Positions 1 through 12,150 are shown, counted from the stretch's first letter. The stretch is 64,000 bases of DNA from Dillenia suffruticosa (GCA_033439265.1 JAVTVX010000034.1:10261001-10325000); one strand, 5' to 3'. Notes: generated from the sequence alone by a model not told the origin. Program-made: numbers and translations.

Positions 1-298
1 ATTATATATTTATATCATTCACCACTATATTAAAACCAACAACCAATTACATATTTGTCATTTTAATTGGTAGTAAATTATTTTAAAACTATTAAATATT
101 GACTACTATTCATTAAATTTTAGAAAATTATAATCAATAAAATATAGAAATTAAATAAATCCTATGAGATGTTAATTTATTATACTCAATTAGATCTCAT
201 AAAATCATAGAAAATCAAGATTTTAATAACCCTTTAATCAAAAAATTAATTTAAAATGAAAATATGATAAAAGAAGAACTTACAAAATAATAATATTA
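1..298. other. AT-rich DNA without recognisable gene
   Basis: Very AT-rich sequence to the left of the first LTR. I see no open frame, repeat or regulatory element that I can name. Confidence 0.6.
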
Positions 299-704
299 CG
301 ATGCATGAAGAAAATATTAAGGAGTTGAGAGACATCATAGAAGATAGGGTGTTATTGAATCTAGAAAGTCATGAGCTAACAGGTTGTTATTGAGCTAGCT
401 AGTTAGTTATGATGGTTGTTATTGAGTTGGCTAGTTAGCTACGCTATGTGCAGAGGGAGGAACTGATTTAGAGTGTGACTGAAGTCATTGTGTGGTGTGT
501 CTTTCTTGTAATCTTGATTCCATTTTCTTATTCTCCTCTCTGTGGTCTAGTTATATAACTTCCATCGGTGTATCTTAGCTAGCATTGAATTTGTCCATAC
601 TCGTCAATGGAAATTCCTATTGATTCTAAGTTCGATTGAGTTTGTCCAGCCTCACCCTTAATCCTATTTAGAATTAGCATTGAGATCATCTTTCCTTTGC
701 ATCA
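299..704 (+). repeat. Gypsy-1 left LTR
   Basis: Direct repeat of 5403-5807. The right copy begins TGATG and both copies end CATCA, a perfect 5-bp terminal inverted repeat with the usual TG...CA ends; the left copy has decayed to CGATG at its first base. The two copies differ at many scattered positions, so the insertion is old. A GAGCTAGCTAGTTAGTTA-rich stretch lies near 395-440. Confidence 0.8.
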
Positions 705-706
705 AT

Positions 707-718
707 TGATATCAGAGC
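707..718 (+). other. Gypsy-1 primer binding site
   Basis: TGATATCAGAGC, two bases after the LTR, is one base away from TGGTATCAGAGC, the standard sequence complementary to the 3' end of initiator methionine tRNA used by many plant gypsy elements. Confidence 0.75.
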
Positions 719-729
719 AAAAATGAACA

Positions 730-2588
730 AGAGCATCTACTATACCTAAGGACAATCCTTGGTCTTTTGAGCCAACACCAACCAAAACTTAAGGAAAGTA
801 AATATTCTTTTGTTATCACAGAAATCCAATATCTGGGGCACATCATTGATCATTCAGGGGTTAGAGCTGAGTTTGAAAAATTAAAAGCCATTGAGAAATG
901 GTCTCAACCTAAATCTGTCCAAGAGCTAAGAGGGTTTATGGGACTTACAAGTTACTATAGGAAGTTCATTCAGTATTATGGGATCTTAACTAAGCCACTT
1001 ACTGATATGTTAAAGAAGCAGAGATTAATTGGACTAATGACTCAATAGTTGTTTTCAAAAAATTGAATACTGTTTTATGTAAGGCTTCAATCTTACACTA
1101 CCAGATTTTAAGTAGAAGTTTGTGGTAGAAACTGATACTTCTAACTATGAAGTAGGAGCTGGGTTATTACAAAATGATAAACCAGTTGTTTTTTTCAGCA
1201 AGGCTTTAGCTTCAAGGCATACGGCTTTACTTGTTTATGAGCAGGAATTATTAGCAGTGGTGCTAACAGTGCAGAAATGGAGGCCTTATCTGGTTTGGAC
1301 TCACTTTGTGATAAGGACAGATCATCATAGTTTGAAGTACATCCTATAACAGAAAATCTCAATACTAACTCAACAAAAATGGTTGGTTAAGCTCTTGGAT
1401 TATGATTTCTTAGTAGTATACAAGAAATAAGTTGAAAATGTGGTGATAGATGCATTATCTAAGAGACTTATGGAGCTTGAGGTATTAGAAATCAAAACTA
1501 TGAAAACGATTCGCACAAACCTTATATCTGAAATCCAACAAAGTTGGCAAATTGATGATAAACTCCAAAAATTACAATTACGACTGCAAGATGGGAAAAT
1601 TGTTAAACATTATTCTTGGGTAAATGGAATCTTGTGCAAAAAGGGCAAGGTTGTGGTGGGCAATGTACCAGAATTGTACCTAAAATTGATTCAGTTATGG
1701 CACTCTAGTGCTACTGGAGGGCATTCAGGAGTAGAAGTTTCTTATAAGAAACTTAAACAGTCCTTCTATTAAAAACACATGTACTTGGAAGTTGCTAAGG
1801 TCATTGCAGAATGTGAAGTCTACCAATGATCTAAAATAGATAATAGTGCTTATTCAGGTCTTCTACAGCCCCTACCTATTCCTACTTCTGTATGGAGTGA
1901 TATAACCATGGATTTTATAAAAGAACTTCTCAATTCTTATGGAAAATTTGTGATTCTAGTTGTGGTGGACAGACCAAGTAAATATGCACACTTTATTCCT
2001 TTGTTCCACTCTTATTCAGTTGTGACAGTGGCTCAACCTTTTATGGATTCAGTGTCTAAACCCATGGAATGCCCAAAACCATTGTAAGTGATAGGAATAA
2101 GGTGTTTCTTAGTCAATTCTGGAAAGAATTGTTCAAATTGCAGCAATGAATTTGCAATTTTCCTCAGCTCAACATCCCCATTCCGATGGCCAATCTGAGA
2201 TAGTGAACAGATGTTTAGAGCAGTATTTAAGATGCATGGTTAGTGATAAACTTAAGGAGTGGATGAAATGGCTACTCTTAACAGAATTCTGTTACAATAT
2301 TAACTACCATACTACTACAAAAACAACTCCTTTCCAGGTATTAAATGGGCAGAACCTCCTATTCATTACCCTTATCTTCTTGGCTTTTCTAATGTTAAAG
2401 CCATTGATAGGAGTTTAACGGCAAGGGAATGTCTCATTTATAACCTTAAACATCACCTCAGTAATGCTCAAAATCAAATAAAGCAGCTGGTAGACCAAAA
2501 GCAAACTGATAGAGAATTCTCAGTTGGGGACAGGGTATAAGTTAAGCTCCAGCCATATAGACAACACTCCCTGACGGCTCATCACTGT
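730..2588 (+). pseudogene. Gypsy-1 pol remnant: RT end, RNase H, integrase
   Basis: Around 790-1040 the frame shows the YLGH motif and the RELRGF.GL..YYRKFI block typical of the RT thumb; 1122-1349 is RNase H with the leading D of DTS and the TDHHSLKY motif; 1440-1772 leads into the integrase H-H-C-C zinc region (GGHSG...C..C); 1890-2260 carries the integrase core with a D near MDFI, a second D near ISDR and the E in the DGQSEIVNR block. Stops interrupt at about 1347, 1771 and 1831, and frame changes occur near 1045-1110 and 2060-2146. It cannot encode a working polyprotein. Confidence 0.85.
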
Positions 2589-2591
2589 CAA

Positions 2592-5022
2592 CACTACAAA
2601 AAAACACGCTTTTAGTCACGGAATTTTGCGACGAAAAAAATTCGTCGCTATTTTACGATAAATTTAGCGACGAAAAATTTTTCGTCTCTAATTTGCAACA
2701 AAATTTGTAACAAAAAAGAAATCGTGGCTAAATTAGCAACGGACACATTATTGTGATTAAATTCGTCGTTAATAAGTGACAAAAATATTTTCGTGACTAA
2801 ATTCGTCGTTAATTGGCGATAACAAATTTTTCGTTCCAAATTTCATCGCTAATTAGCGACGAATAAAATTTTGTGGCTAAATTTTGCCACGAATACAGTT
2901 ATCCCTAGCTAAATTTGGCGACGAAAAAAAGTTTGTGACAAATTTTATTGCTAAATTTAGCAACGTTAACAACGAAAAAATTTCGTTGCAAATTCTGTCG
3001 CTCATTAGCTACAAAAATTTTTCATCGCTAAATTCGTCGCTAATTAGCCACGAAAAAAATATTCATGGCTAAATTTATCACTAATTAATTATTTATATTT
3101 CAAAATTTATAACTAATTTCGAAACTAAATTTTTTCTATACTTTATTAGAAAATATTTTTAACAGTATCCCCTTTTTTAACTAATTCTGAATAACGAAAT
3201 TAAATTAAATATATAATAAATATTATAATTCTCACCAAATTGAGAATTTTTAACAATAAATAATCCACGTCCGACAATCCATCTTGTTTGGCAAGTATAT
3301 CAAACATTAGTTTGCGGAAAATGGCGATAATGATACGGATGGTTACAGACAAGCGGTTATCCATATATAAACTATTCTATGGTTTTAAAAAAATAAAATA
3401 AAAATGAAAAAAAATAATAAAATAATAAAATAAAAGAAAAAAATAAGCAAATAAAATATAAAATGCAAATTTATAAATAAAAAAAATTAAGTTAGTGACG
3501 GATTTAGCGACGAATTTTCATATCCGTCGTTAAATTAGCGACGAATTTTTATATCTATCGCTAAGTTAGCAATGAATTTTTATATCTGTAACTAAAATTT
3601 TTATATCCGTCACAAAGTTAGCGACAAATTTTCATATCCATCGCTAAGTTAGCGATGGATACGGAATCCATCGCTAATTTAGCGACGGATTTGAATTTTG
3701 TCGCTAAATTTAATCATTTTTTAATTAGAATTTTATGTTTTTATTTTTCCTTTATTTTATTAATATATATTAGCAAATCATATTATTATTTTATAATATT
3801 TTAATTTAACATTTTATTTTATTATATTATATTTCATTTTTTTAAAAGAATAATATTATTTAAATCTTAAAAAAAAACCATAAGAAAAAATCAATTTATT
3901 ATGTTGTAATATTTTAAAATAACATTTTATTTTATTTTTTTAGAATAATATAAATATATTCTTTAATTCATTTATTATTTATTTTAAGTTAGCATTTTAT
4001 TATTGTTTATTTTATAAAAAATTATCATATTTATTATTTTTAATTAATATGTTATATTTTATTTTTATTTTTTCTTTTTAAAGAATCATATTATTTTATT
4101 TTAACTTAGCATTTTATTATTTTAAAAAAATTATTTTTTAATCAATATGTTATATTTATTTTTATTTTATTTTTTTTAAAATATTATTATTATATTTTTT
4201 AAATCTTTTATTATTTTATTTTAAACTAATATTTTGTTATTTTATAACAAATTGTTATTTTATATTATTTTATTTTTATTAGAAAAATGTAAAGGAAAGA
4301 TAATAAGTAAAAAAAAAAAACATATAACAATTTTAATATTTAGTTTGGTGGTTATATGCTTTTAAAGGTTTACACGTGCGTAGGAGTTCGAATCATGCCA
4401 GGTGCAAAGTGGAGGCATTTTCCAGGAATTAAGTGATGGCGGCTGGGTGTTGGAGCGAGCGTGTGGGTGGGCGCGCTTGCAAGCGGGTGCAGGCTCAGGC
4501 GGGCAGTCGGGCTCGGAGGGCGCGTGCAAGCGAGAGCCTGAGCGGGAGCGCATGTAGGGGCGCGAGCTCGTCTTGGTGGGGGCCGTCCAAGTGCTGGAAT
4601 ATTGAATTTAACGATGGATTTGAAATCCGTTGCTAAATTAGCGATAAATTCTGTATCCTTCGCTAAGGTCACTAACTTAACGACAGATAAAAATTTGTGG
4701 TTAAATCCGTTGTTAATTTGGCGACGGATAGAAATTTGTTGCATATCCGTCGCTAATTTAGTATAGGATATTTTTTTGTCGCTAAATTTTGCGACAGATT
4801 TTAGTATCGAAAAATTATCTATCGCTAAATTTAGCGACGGATTTTAGATTTCGTTGCTAAATTTAGCGACAGATTTCTAATTTTCGTCGCTAAATTTTTA
4901 CGACGCGTTATTAGTGACAAAATATTTTTCGTCACTAAATCCGTCGTTAATGTTTTTTACGACGAATTTTTTAAAATTTTTCGTTATTAAATTTGTGGTT
5001 AAAAGTGTATTTTTTTGTAGTG
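2592..5022. mobile_element. CACTA-1: non-autonomous CACTA element, 2431 bp
   Basis: The left end CACTACAAAAAAACACGCTT and the reverse complement of the right end, CACTACAAAAAAATACACTT, form a terminal inverted repeat continuing for about 28 bp. A 3-bp target duplication CAA (2589-2591 and 5023-5025) fits the CACTA superfamily, and removing the element plus one CAA restores the gypsy integrase reading frame across the junction. Both subterminal regions (about 2620-3080, 3490-3710 and 4600-4990) are packed with TTAGCGACGAA and its reverse complement TTCGTCGCTAA, the usual arrangement of subterminal transposase-binding repeats. No transposase coding is present, so it depends on another element. 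Confidence 0.9.
4345..4600 (+). repeat. GC-rich island in CACTA-1 with tRNA-like edge
   Basis: About 165 bases (4433-4600) are strongly GC-rich within AT-rich DNA and contain near-palindromes such as GCGCTTGCAAGCG (4478-4490) and GTGCAAGCGAGAGC. Just upstream, GGAGTTCGAATCATGCC (4381 onward) looks like a Pol III B box, with a weak A-box-like TGGTGGTTATATGC before it, suggesting a captured tRNA- or SINE-derived piece. Open frames over this island on both strands are composition artefacts. Confidence 0.45.
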
Positions 5023-5371
5023 CAAAAACTATCTCCAAGATACTTTGGTTCTTTTCCATTTTAAGTTAGGGTGGGTAAAGTAGCATATCAATTATAGCTA
5101 CCTAATGATGTTATGATTCATCCTATCTTTCGTGTGTTCCTACTGAAAAAGAAGATTGGAAACCAACTAGTGGCACTTCAATTGCCTAGGGATATCAACG
5201 ATCAATGTTAACTTTTGCTGGAACCTATGGCTATCTTGGACAGAAGGGTAGTAAAGCGAGGGAATGCTGCTGTTACACAAGTTTTGGCCCAATGGAGCAA
5301 TGGTTTTCCTGAAGATGCTATATGGGTTAATTGGCATGACCTTAAACAAAAGTATCCTGCTTTTGATCCTT
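5023..5371 (+). pseudogene. Gypsy-1 integrase C-terminus and chromodomain-like tail
   Basis: Directly after CACTA-1 the frame resumes with the LSPRYFG block characteristic of the integrase C-terminal domain of plant gypsy elements, then the VAYQLQLP and IHPIFRV blocks, and from about 5218 a chromodomain-type segment (ILDRRVVKRGN ... VLAQWSNG, then a W and a D/L-rich end) closing at a stop near 5370. It is the continuation of the pol remnant at 730-2588. Confidence 0.8.
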
Positions 5372-5386
5372 AAGGACAAGGATCTT

Positions 5387-5402
5387 CTGAAGGGGAAGGG
5401 AT
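5387..5402 (+). other. Gypsy-1 polypurine tract
   Basis: A purine run ending GAAGGGGAAGGGAT lies immediately before the TGATG start of the right LTR, the expected position for the plus-strand primer. Confidence 0.65.
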
Positions 5403-5807
5403 TGATGCATGAATAAAATATTAAGGATATGAGAGATGTCATAGAGCATAGAGTGTTGTTGAATCTAGAATGTCATAAGCTAGCAAGTTGTTATTGAGCT
5501 AGCTAGTTAGTTAGGATGGTTGTTATTGAGCTAGCTAGTTAGTTGGCTGTGTGCAGAGAGAGGAACTGATTTAGAGTGTGACTGAAGTCATTGTGTGGTA
5601 TGTCTTTCTTATAATCTTGATTCCATTTTCTTACTCTCCTCTCTACAGTCTAGTTACAGAACTTCCATTAGTGTATCTTATCTAGCATTGAATTTGTCCA
5701 TACTTATCAATGGAAATTCCTATTGATTCTAAGTCCGATTGAGTTTCTCTATCCTCACCCTTAATCCTACCTAGAATTGACATTGAGATAATCTTTCTTT
5801 TGTATCA
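5403..5807 (+). repeat. Gypsy-1 second LTR
   Basis: Direct repeat of 299-704 with intact TGATG...CATCA-type ends (TGATGCATG start, TGTATCA end). It is followed by a primer-binding-site-like TGGTATAAGAGC at 5810-5821, which shows that it acts structurally as a left LTR of a second, truncated internal region as well. Confidence 0.8.
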
Positions 5808-5997
5808 ATTGGTATAAGAGCAAAAATGAACAAGAACACTGCACCTAAGGACAGTCCTTGGTCTTTTGAGGCAATAACAACTGAAACTTAAGGAAGGTAA
5901 ATATTCTTTTATTGTCACACAAATCTAATATCGGGGCACATCATTGATCATTTAAGGATTAGAATTGAGCCTGAAAAATTAAAAGGCATTGAGGAAT
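5808..5997 (+). repeat. Second copy of Gypsy-1 leader and RT fragment, truncated
   Basis: These bases repeat 705-899: primer binding site, AAAAATGAACAAGA leader, the TCCTTGGTCTTTTGAG junction and the RT fragment as far as the ATTGAGGAATG stretch. The copy shares the same deletion junction as the first internal region and then ends abruptly. Confidence 0.75.
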
Positions 5998-6019
5998 GCC
6001 TGTGCCTTTCCTCTTTCTT

Positions 6020-7340
6020 CCCTTTAATATTCTTTATAAATATAACATACCCTTTCCTTTTCTACACTTTCTTTATCACTTACTCCTTTTAAATGTAGGA
6101 GGCTTACGTTAGGGTGTTGGAGATAATATTTTATTTTATTTATTTCATTAGTTTAAAGCAAGTATTTGATTACCCTATCTTCCCTTTATTATTTTTTATA
6201 ATTATAATATTTTATTTCTTTTTTATATTACAAAATAAAAATTTTGAAGTAGAAATATTAAACTTTTTATTACGAGTAATTTTTTCAGGAAAATGATAAA
6301 CTAAATTATATTTATAAATTTTAGTATTAAATACAAATTACATGAAAAAAGAGTTTAGTGAAACATGTAATTGAAATGCATATTGATAAAAAAAACTTTT
6401 ATAGAATATTCTAATAGTATATTATATACAAATCTGATAGAATTCACACCGATCGTTCTAATAATTTGAATATTATTTTGGTGTCTCGTTTCGTTAGATA
6501 TGCCAAACAAATCAAAAGTTCGGCCACGTCATGGAACATTAATGTTGGCTATTACAAACATGAATTTAAATAATATATATTTCTAGATTGAAATTAAAAA
6601 ATTTTTAAATTTAATTTTGGATGACGTGACTATAAAATATTTAACTTTTACTTTTTTTCATACTCTCAATATGACACGTATTTCAAAACTCTGGCAACCA
6701 TTCCTAGGACATTAGATCATTATTGGTCCCAGACATCCTCCACATGTGAAAGACTAGACGAAGACCTTGCTGACACTTCATCTGATTTTGAAATGATAAC
6801 ACTAAGACGGTGTTTAAAAAATATCTCGATTTATGTATATTTGTTTGTAATTTATTTATATGTAAAATCAATTAATTAAATTAATTTTTAAAAAATAAAT
6901 TATTTTATAAGTAAAATAAAACTTTTTTATTAGAAAATTTAATTATCATTACATAAAATAATTAATTTTATTTGATATATTGAATTTTTAATTAATAAGA
7001 TATAATTCAATTGATATCAATTCTCTTTTTATAAATGTCTTGTGTTTAAGTCTTCTCTGTATAAAAAAAAAAAAAAGAATTGATTTTTCAAGGCCACGTG
7101 GCACACACTTGTGGCCAATGTAGGACTCAAGTGCATAACTTCTTAAGCAAAATTAAAAGGCAAACGATAGGCCTCATGGCAGTATCTTGGAGGCCCTCTG
7201 ACCCCATGATCACAGACCTTATTTTAGGCCTAATAAGGTGGTCTTTTTTTTTAGGTATTGTGCAGAAGCAATTCCTTTTCATAGGGCAAGCCCTCATTTT
7301 CTTCGTCAATGGAATTTGCCACATTTATGCGGTTTAGGAT
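6020..7340. repeat. Dispersed repeat, copy A
   Basis: Resembles 56160-57830 (copy D) in the same order: a block around AATGTAGGAGGC...TTAGGGTGTT, a block with CCAAACAAATCAAA and GGAACATTAATGT (6500-6545), a long AT-rich middle, and at 7085-7240 a block with AGGACTCAAGTGC and AAGCAAAATTAAAAGGC. Partial copies lie at 34700-35640 and 49790-51290. No coding or transposon termini recognised; a segmental duplication is as likely as a transposon. Confidence 0.6.
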
Positions 7341-7789
7341 TTTTATTTAAATAAGTTAAAATTAATTTCTAACTTGTGTTATTTTATTTCTTCATTTTGA
7401 AATTGCAATGGTGAGCAAGAAACTCTTCATTTAAATATGGTCTGTTGTTCGGTGGTCATTTTTATTATTGTGTTGTTTTAGTTGTGTTTTAAACAAAATG
7501 AATTTCACGTTTCATTTGCAAAAGTCACTTTGTAACTCTTATTATAATATAATATTACATACCAAATATAATAATAATTAAACACAATTAAAAATAATCC
7601 GAAAAAGAGAATCGAATGTACCTCCGGCCATTCACAATTTCGATGAGTTCCGACGATTGTCAAAGTATTAAAATGATCCTTGAGATATGTACAAATTTTT
7701 TAAACCCTCAATTTCACTCAATAGATGATGTGAAGTTTAGAAATTTGGATTTAAGGAACCAATGCACTAGGAGAGGATTTATATAGACT
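7341..7789. other. AT-rich spacer
   Basis: No gene or repeat that I can name. Confidence 0.5.
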
Positions 7790-8055
7790 TTTAACCATTA
7801 AAGAGTCATTAAAAACTTATAATTATCACTCTAAATTATTGTCAGATATTATGAAAATTTAATTAAATATTAAAAACGGAAAAATAAGATTAATTATGTA
7901 GAGTTTTGAATGTGACACCAAAATCTGACTAAATGTATCCCAATTCCAATTTTTTCCATTTTTTTTATCACATTTAATCTTTTTTAGGTTATATTTTCCC
8001 AATTAACTTCATTTTGAATGCATTAATTTATGGAATTTGAATTTGAAAAAATTCA
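7790..8055 (-). repeat. Copia 3' LTR (partial limits)
   Basis: On the minus strand, pol is followed by a purine tract AAGTGAGAGAA (8071-8061) and then TGAATTTTTTC at 8055, the expected polypurine tract and LTR start. The segment 7800-7985 is repeated directly at 11188-11358, at the other end of the copia internal region, consistent with the second LTR. The outer limit is uncertain. Confidence 0.55.
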
Positions 8056-8289
8056 TAACATTCTCTCACTTGGTCTAGCAAAATGACTTGAAATCAAAAC
8101 CAAGTCAATTCTGTATAAAAATATAATATATGAGTCACGACAATAAGTTCTCTAAAAGTGAGTATTATTTTTCATGTATTACAATACATTCTATTTTCTA
8201 ACTTTATGGTGACATTTAATTTATGAATAAACCCTACGTTTATTAGGGATTCAAATTTAATGAATTTATCTCAAAATAACAACATGTGC

Positions 8290-11187
8290 ATAATTTTATT
8301 GAAAAAATTCAATTTTGAGTTTCATTTAAACAAAACTGTAAATTCATATTTACAACGTGACTCCTAAACCTATTTGGTGACATGCCTTTGCTTAAGGGAT
8401 TAGACAATATACAATCAGTGCTAATGTGTTGAATTATAATTTTATTTTTTAATACTCTTTCCCTAGTGACTAAATACTTTATGTCGATATATTTATTTCG
8501 ACTACTACTCTTATTATTGTTAACAAAAAATACAATAACTGAATTATAACAAAATACACATAATGGTTTAGGTATAAAATCTAAAACCATAAACCCGGAT
8601 ATGAAACTCTTGAACCACATTGCATGTAACGTAACCTCAAAACACACCACAAACTCAGCTTTCATAGTGAATGTTGTAGTCAATGTCTACTTAGCACTCT
8701 TCTATGATACAGTTTCATCGACAATCATGAAGATATAACCTGATGTTGATTTTCGAGAATCAATACAGCCGGTAAAATCCGAATCCAAGTATCTGATTAC
8801 TTCCAAACTATCGGTTCTTCTATATATAAGCATGTGCTTCTTAGTATCTTGTAAATATCTCAACACCTTTTTTACAGTCTTTCAATATTTCAAACCCGAA
8901 TTATTTTGATATCTACTTAACATCCCCCATAGTGTACGTTATATCAGGTCCTATACAGACTTGTGCATGCATGAAACTTCCAACAACGGAAGCATATGAA
9001 ATATTAGTCATCTGTTTCCTTTTCAAATTTGTCTTAGAGTATTGATCCAAAATAAATCTACCAATCAGAGTTATACTTGATGAACAGTTCTCCATCCTAT
9101 ATCTCTTAATCACTTTGTTGATATAGATCTCTTGAGATAGTTTCAAAATTTTATGAAATCTACTCAATGTATTTTTATGTCAATGACATAAAATGCATAA
9201 TTTAAATCTTTCATTTCAAAGTTCTTAGAGATAAACTATTTCACCTTATACAATATTCACTTATCATTGATGACAAGTAGTATTTCATCCACATAGAGGA
9301 CAAGAAAACAAAATTTGCTTCCATTGATCTTGAGATATATGCATTGATCCATAATATTTTCTTCAAAATCAAATGAAGTGAACCCTTTAACATCCATTTG
9401 TTATAATTCTTAGTCGAAATGTGCAACAAGAATTAGAATAATGTGGAGGGAATTTTTCTTAGACACTAAAGAAAATGTCTCTGAGTAGTCGATTCTTTTT
9501 TTTTGAGTAAACCTTTTAACAATAAGTCGTATTTTGTATTTCTCGATATTATCTAATAAGTTTGTCTTAGTTTTAAAAACCTATTTGCATTCAATGAGTT
9601 TTATCCTATCTAATAACACTACAAGATTTCAGACTCCATTGCTCTTTATGGAGCCTATCTCATTTTTCATGGCGTTCAGCCATAAGTTCAAATGCCTAGA
9701 ACTCATGGTTTGTGAAAACGTTTTTGGATTCTCTATAACTCTGACATTATAGTTAGACTTTTGAAAATATACCATAGAGTTATCAGGTATAGCTGACATT
9801 CTTTCTCAAGTAGATCTCCTTAATATAGGTTCATCATTCTCCGTAAGAGAAGGTTGACCAACTTGATCTTAATCAGCTGCTTATAGAATTTCTTAGTTGT
9901 CACTTATACCCTTATTTGTGTCTATAGTCATTTGAGGGTTATCTTGGACAATAACTAACTTGGTACTTGAACTTAATGGAATACTTGATAGCTTTCTTTT
10001 AAGAGTTAACTCTCGAAAGTTATCATTTCTACTGAGCAAATCATTATCTAAAAATTTAGTATTTTTAGATTTCATAAATCTAGTGGGTAGGATGGACAAA
10101 AAAACCACTATCTTTTAGACTTTTCGACATAACATACAAAATATCCACTCACGGTCCTTGAATCCAATTTCTTTTCTTATGGATTGTAAACTCTTATCTC
10201 TGTAGAATAACCTCAAATGCGTACATATCTTAAACTAGATATATAATCTTTAAATAACTCAAAATGAGTTTTGACTATTGTTTTGGTTGGAATCTTGTTT
10301 AGCATGTACATTACCATCTTGAGAGTTTCAGTCCACAAGAATTTAGGCAATTTGGAGTTAACTATCATACTCATAATCATATCAAGTAAGATCATGCTCC
10401 TTCTTTCAGCTACCCCATTCTGGTCAGGTGAACCAGCTATGGTGTATTAGACAATAATATTATTTTCCTAAAGAAACTTTGCAAATAGATCTAGCACTTG
10501 TCTATCCTACCTTTCATAGTATTCACCACTTTTATCTGATCTTACGATTTTTATTTACTTATCGTATTATTTCTTTACTTTTGCATTATAAATTTTAAAG
10601 GCATCTAATACCCGTTTTTATGATGAAAGATATAGATACACATATTATGAATAGTCATTTATATATGAGATGAAGTAATTATGATCATACGAGTTTGTAC
10701 TTAGAGTATAGATATTTGTATGTATGATTTTTAACAATTCTGAACTTTTCCTAACACCTTTTTGAGTCTTGTTGGTTTGTTTTCCCTTAATGTAGCCTAC
10801 TCAAATCTCAAAATCAATAAAATATAGAGTATCAAGTATCTCATCTTTTACCAAATTTTCTATTCTCTTTATGGAGATATGTTCTAATCTCCGGTGCCAT
10901 AACATAAAAGAAATTTTCTCAATGACACTTCTTTTAACCCCTGTATGTGTTATATTTGTACAAATATTATCTTATAAAATAATAATATAAAATCTATCTA
11001 ATAATGGATCATAACTAACGACATTTGAACCATAAAATAATATCATTTTATTATTAAATTGGAAATAGTAATTGAATTGTATAACTTTTGAAATAGAAAT
11101 TAACTTTCTAGAAAATTTAGATACATAAAATACTCTCTCCAATTTCAAAACATGTCCGCTTGCCAAAATGAGTTTATAATCTCCAAT
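8290..11187 (-). pseudogene. Ty1/copia polyprotein remnant
   Basis: Read on the minus strand, order is: gag-pre-integrase (11166-10972, LERVFYVSKFSRKLISISK), integrase core (about 10560-10210, with AERR-like motif and FLWTETLKMVMYMLNKIP), RT (about 9900-8910, including FDFEENIMDQCIY and a YVDE in place of catalytic YVDD) and RNase H (8683-8309, EFVVCFEVTLHAMWF and the NNKSSSRNKYIDIKY block). This order, integrase before RT, defines Ty1/copia. Gag and protease are missing: the 5' LTR fragment joins gag-pre-integrase directly. Numerous stops and frameshifts, and the altered YVDD, make it dead. Confidence 0.88.
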
Positions 11188-11365
11188 GGCCTTTAAAAGT
11201 CTATAATTGTCATTCTAAATAATTGCCGGATATTATAAGAATTTAATTAAATATTCAAAATTAAAAAAAAATTAATTGTGTAAAGATTTGAATGAGATAT
11301 AAAAAATCCAGCTAAATGCATCCTTATTTAAATTCCTTCCATTTTTTATTACATTTAATCATTTA
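11188..11365 (-). repeat. Copia 5' LTR fragment
   Basis: Direct repeat of 7800-7985 with moderate divergence, fused to the copia pol remnant without primer-binding site or gag. The LTR start is missing. Confidence 0.55.
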
Positions 11366-11589
11366 CGGGGCATCAAGAATGCTTAAATCATCCATATTTG
11401 TTTCATTAGGGAAACAAGGGACAAAAGTGTGAAAGGGAAAAACTTCAAAAGAGGGTTCTAGAGTTTGGTGGGTACGTTTGGATTTAAGAGAAGAGGTTTT
11501 GTTCAAGGAAAAAACCTTAAAAGTGTGTAAATGAGGGGTCTATAGAAGGGTAAAAGATTTATGAATTTAGAAAATATTAGGGATTTCAA

Positions 11590-11858
11590 TATATAATGCA
11601 TACCCTTACACAAGTGAATGAAATGGTAAATGATACAAGTACACTTCCTATTTTGGTAAAAAAATGATACAAGTGTGTGAAGCATGATGAATTTGATAGA
11701 AAGAAAATACTTTCTGAAATATTGAATTATGCATAGCATCTCTATAAAATCGAGGGTATGGTGGTGAAGGAAAATTATTAATTGATAGTTATTTATGGGT
11801 TCAAAATTTTTGGGTGTAGTTAATGTGGTTTTGAAGAAAATTTTGGCAATTGATCTAA
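11590..11858 (+). repeat. Tandem duplicated unit, copy 1 (left part)
   Basis: A unit of about 345 bp containing TATAATGCATACCCTTACAC and AATTTGATAGAAAGAAAATAC is repeated at 31168-31530. Copy 1 is split by CACTA-2: its left part lies here and its right part at 31081-31155. Function unknown. Confidence 0.8.
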
Positions 11859-12150
11859 CACTACAAAATTAAATCCCTATGCCCACGGTAACTTTTATTA
11901 TCGGTAACCTTTAACAACGGTTTTTTCTTGCTTATGCGGACGTCTTTTACAAAACCGTAGGGAAAAAAACACATTTTTCAACGGTTTAAATTATAACGTC
12001 GATAAAAGTTTATGAACCGTGAGTAAAATTAACACAGCCGTCGGTAAAAATAATATTCAATTTCTAATGGCTATTATTTGTCGTCGGTAAATATAATATT
12101 TTTAGGGATGGGTTGAAAATAATCTGACTCTGTTTTTAGGGTCTACTGGA
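11859..12150. repeat. CACTA-2 left subterminal repeats
   Basis: Contains many short copies of ACGGT/ACCGT in both orientations (for example CCCACGGTAAC, TATCGGTAACC, AACCGTAGGG, CAACGGTTTAA, GCCGTCGGTAAA), the layout expected for transposase-binding repeats. One copy of the monomer that is amplified in CACTA-3 is recognisable at about 12055-12170 (TCGGTAAATATAATA...TTTAGGGATGGGTTGAAAA...TTTAACCATAC). Confidence 0.65.

Larger units (their letters stand above)
299..5997 (+). mobile_element. Gypsy-1: degenerate Ty3/gypsy chromovirus-like element, LTR-internal-LTR-internal(partial)
   Basis: Two direct LTR copies (299-704, 5403-5807) bracket a pol region that reads reverse transcriptase C-terminus, RNase H, integrase and a chromodomain-like tail, which is the Ty3/gypsy order and, with the chromodomain, points to a chromovirus. 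Gag, protease and most of RT are absent: the sequence passes from primer-binding site and a short leader directly into the end of RT near 780. After the second LTR the same leader and the same junction into RT are repeated (5808-5997) and then break off. Many stops and frameshifts make it inactive. CACTA-1 interrupts the integrase region. Confidence 0.85.

Noticed and set aside
4362..4744. Ala/Arg/Pro-rich open frames on both strands in CACTA-1
   Set aside because: The GC island lacks stop codons by composition, and the frames run into subterminal repeats.
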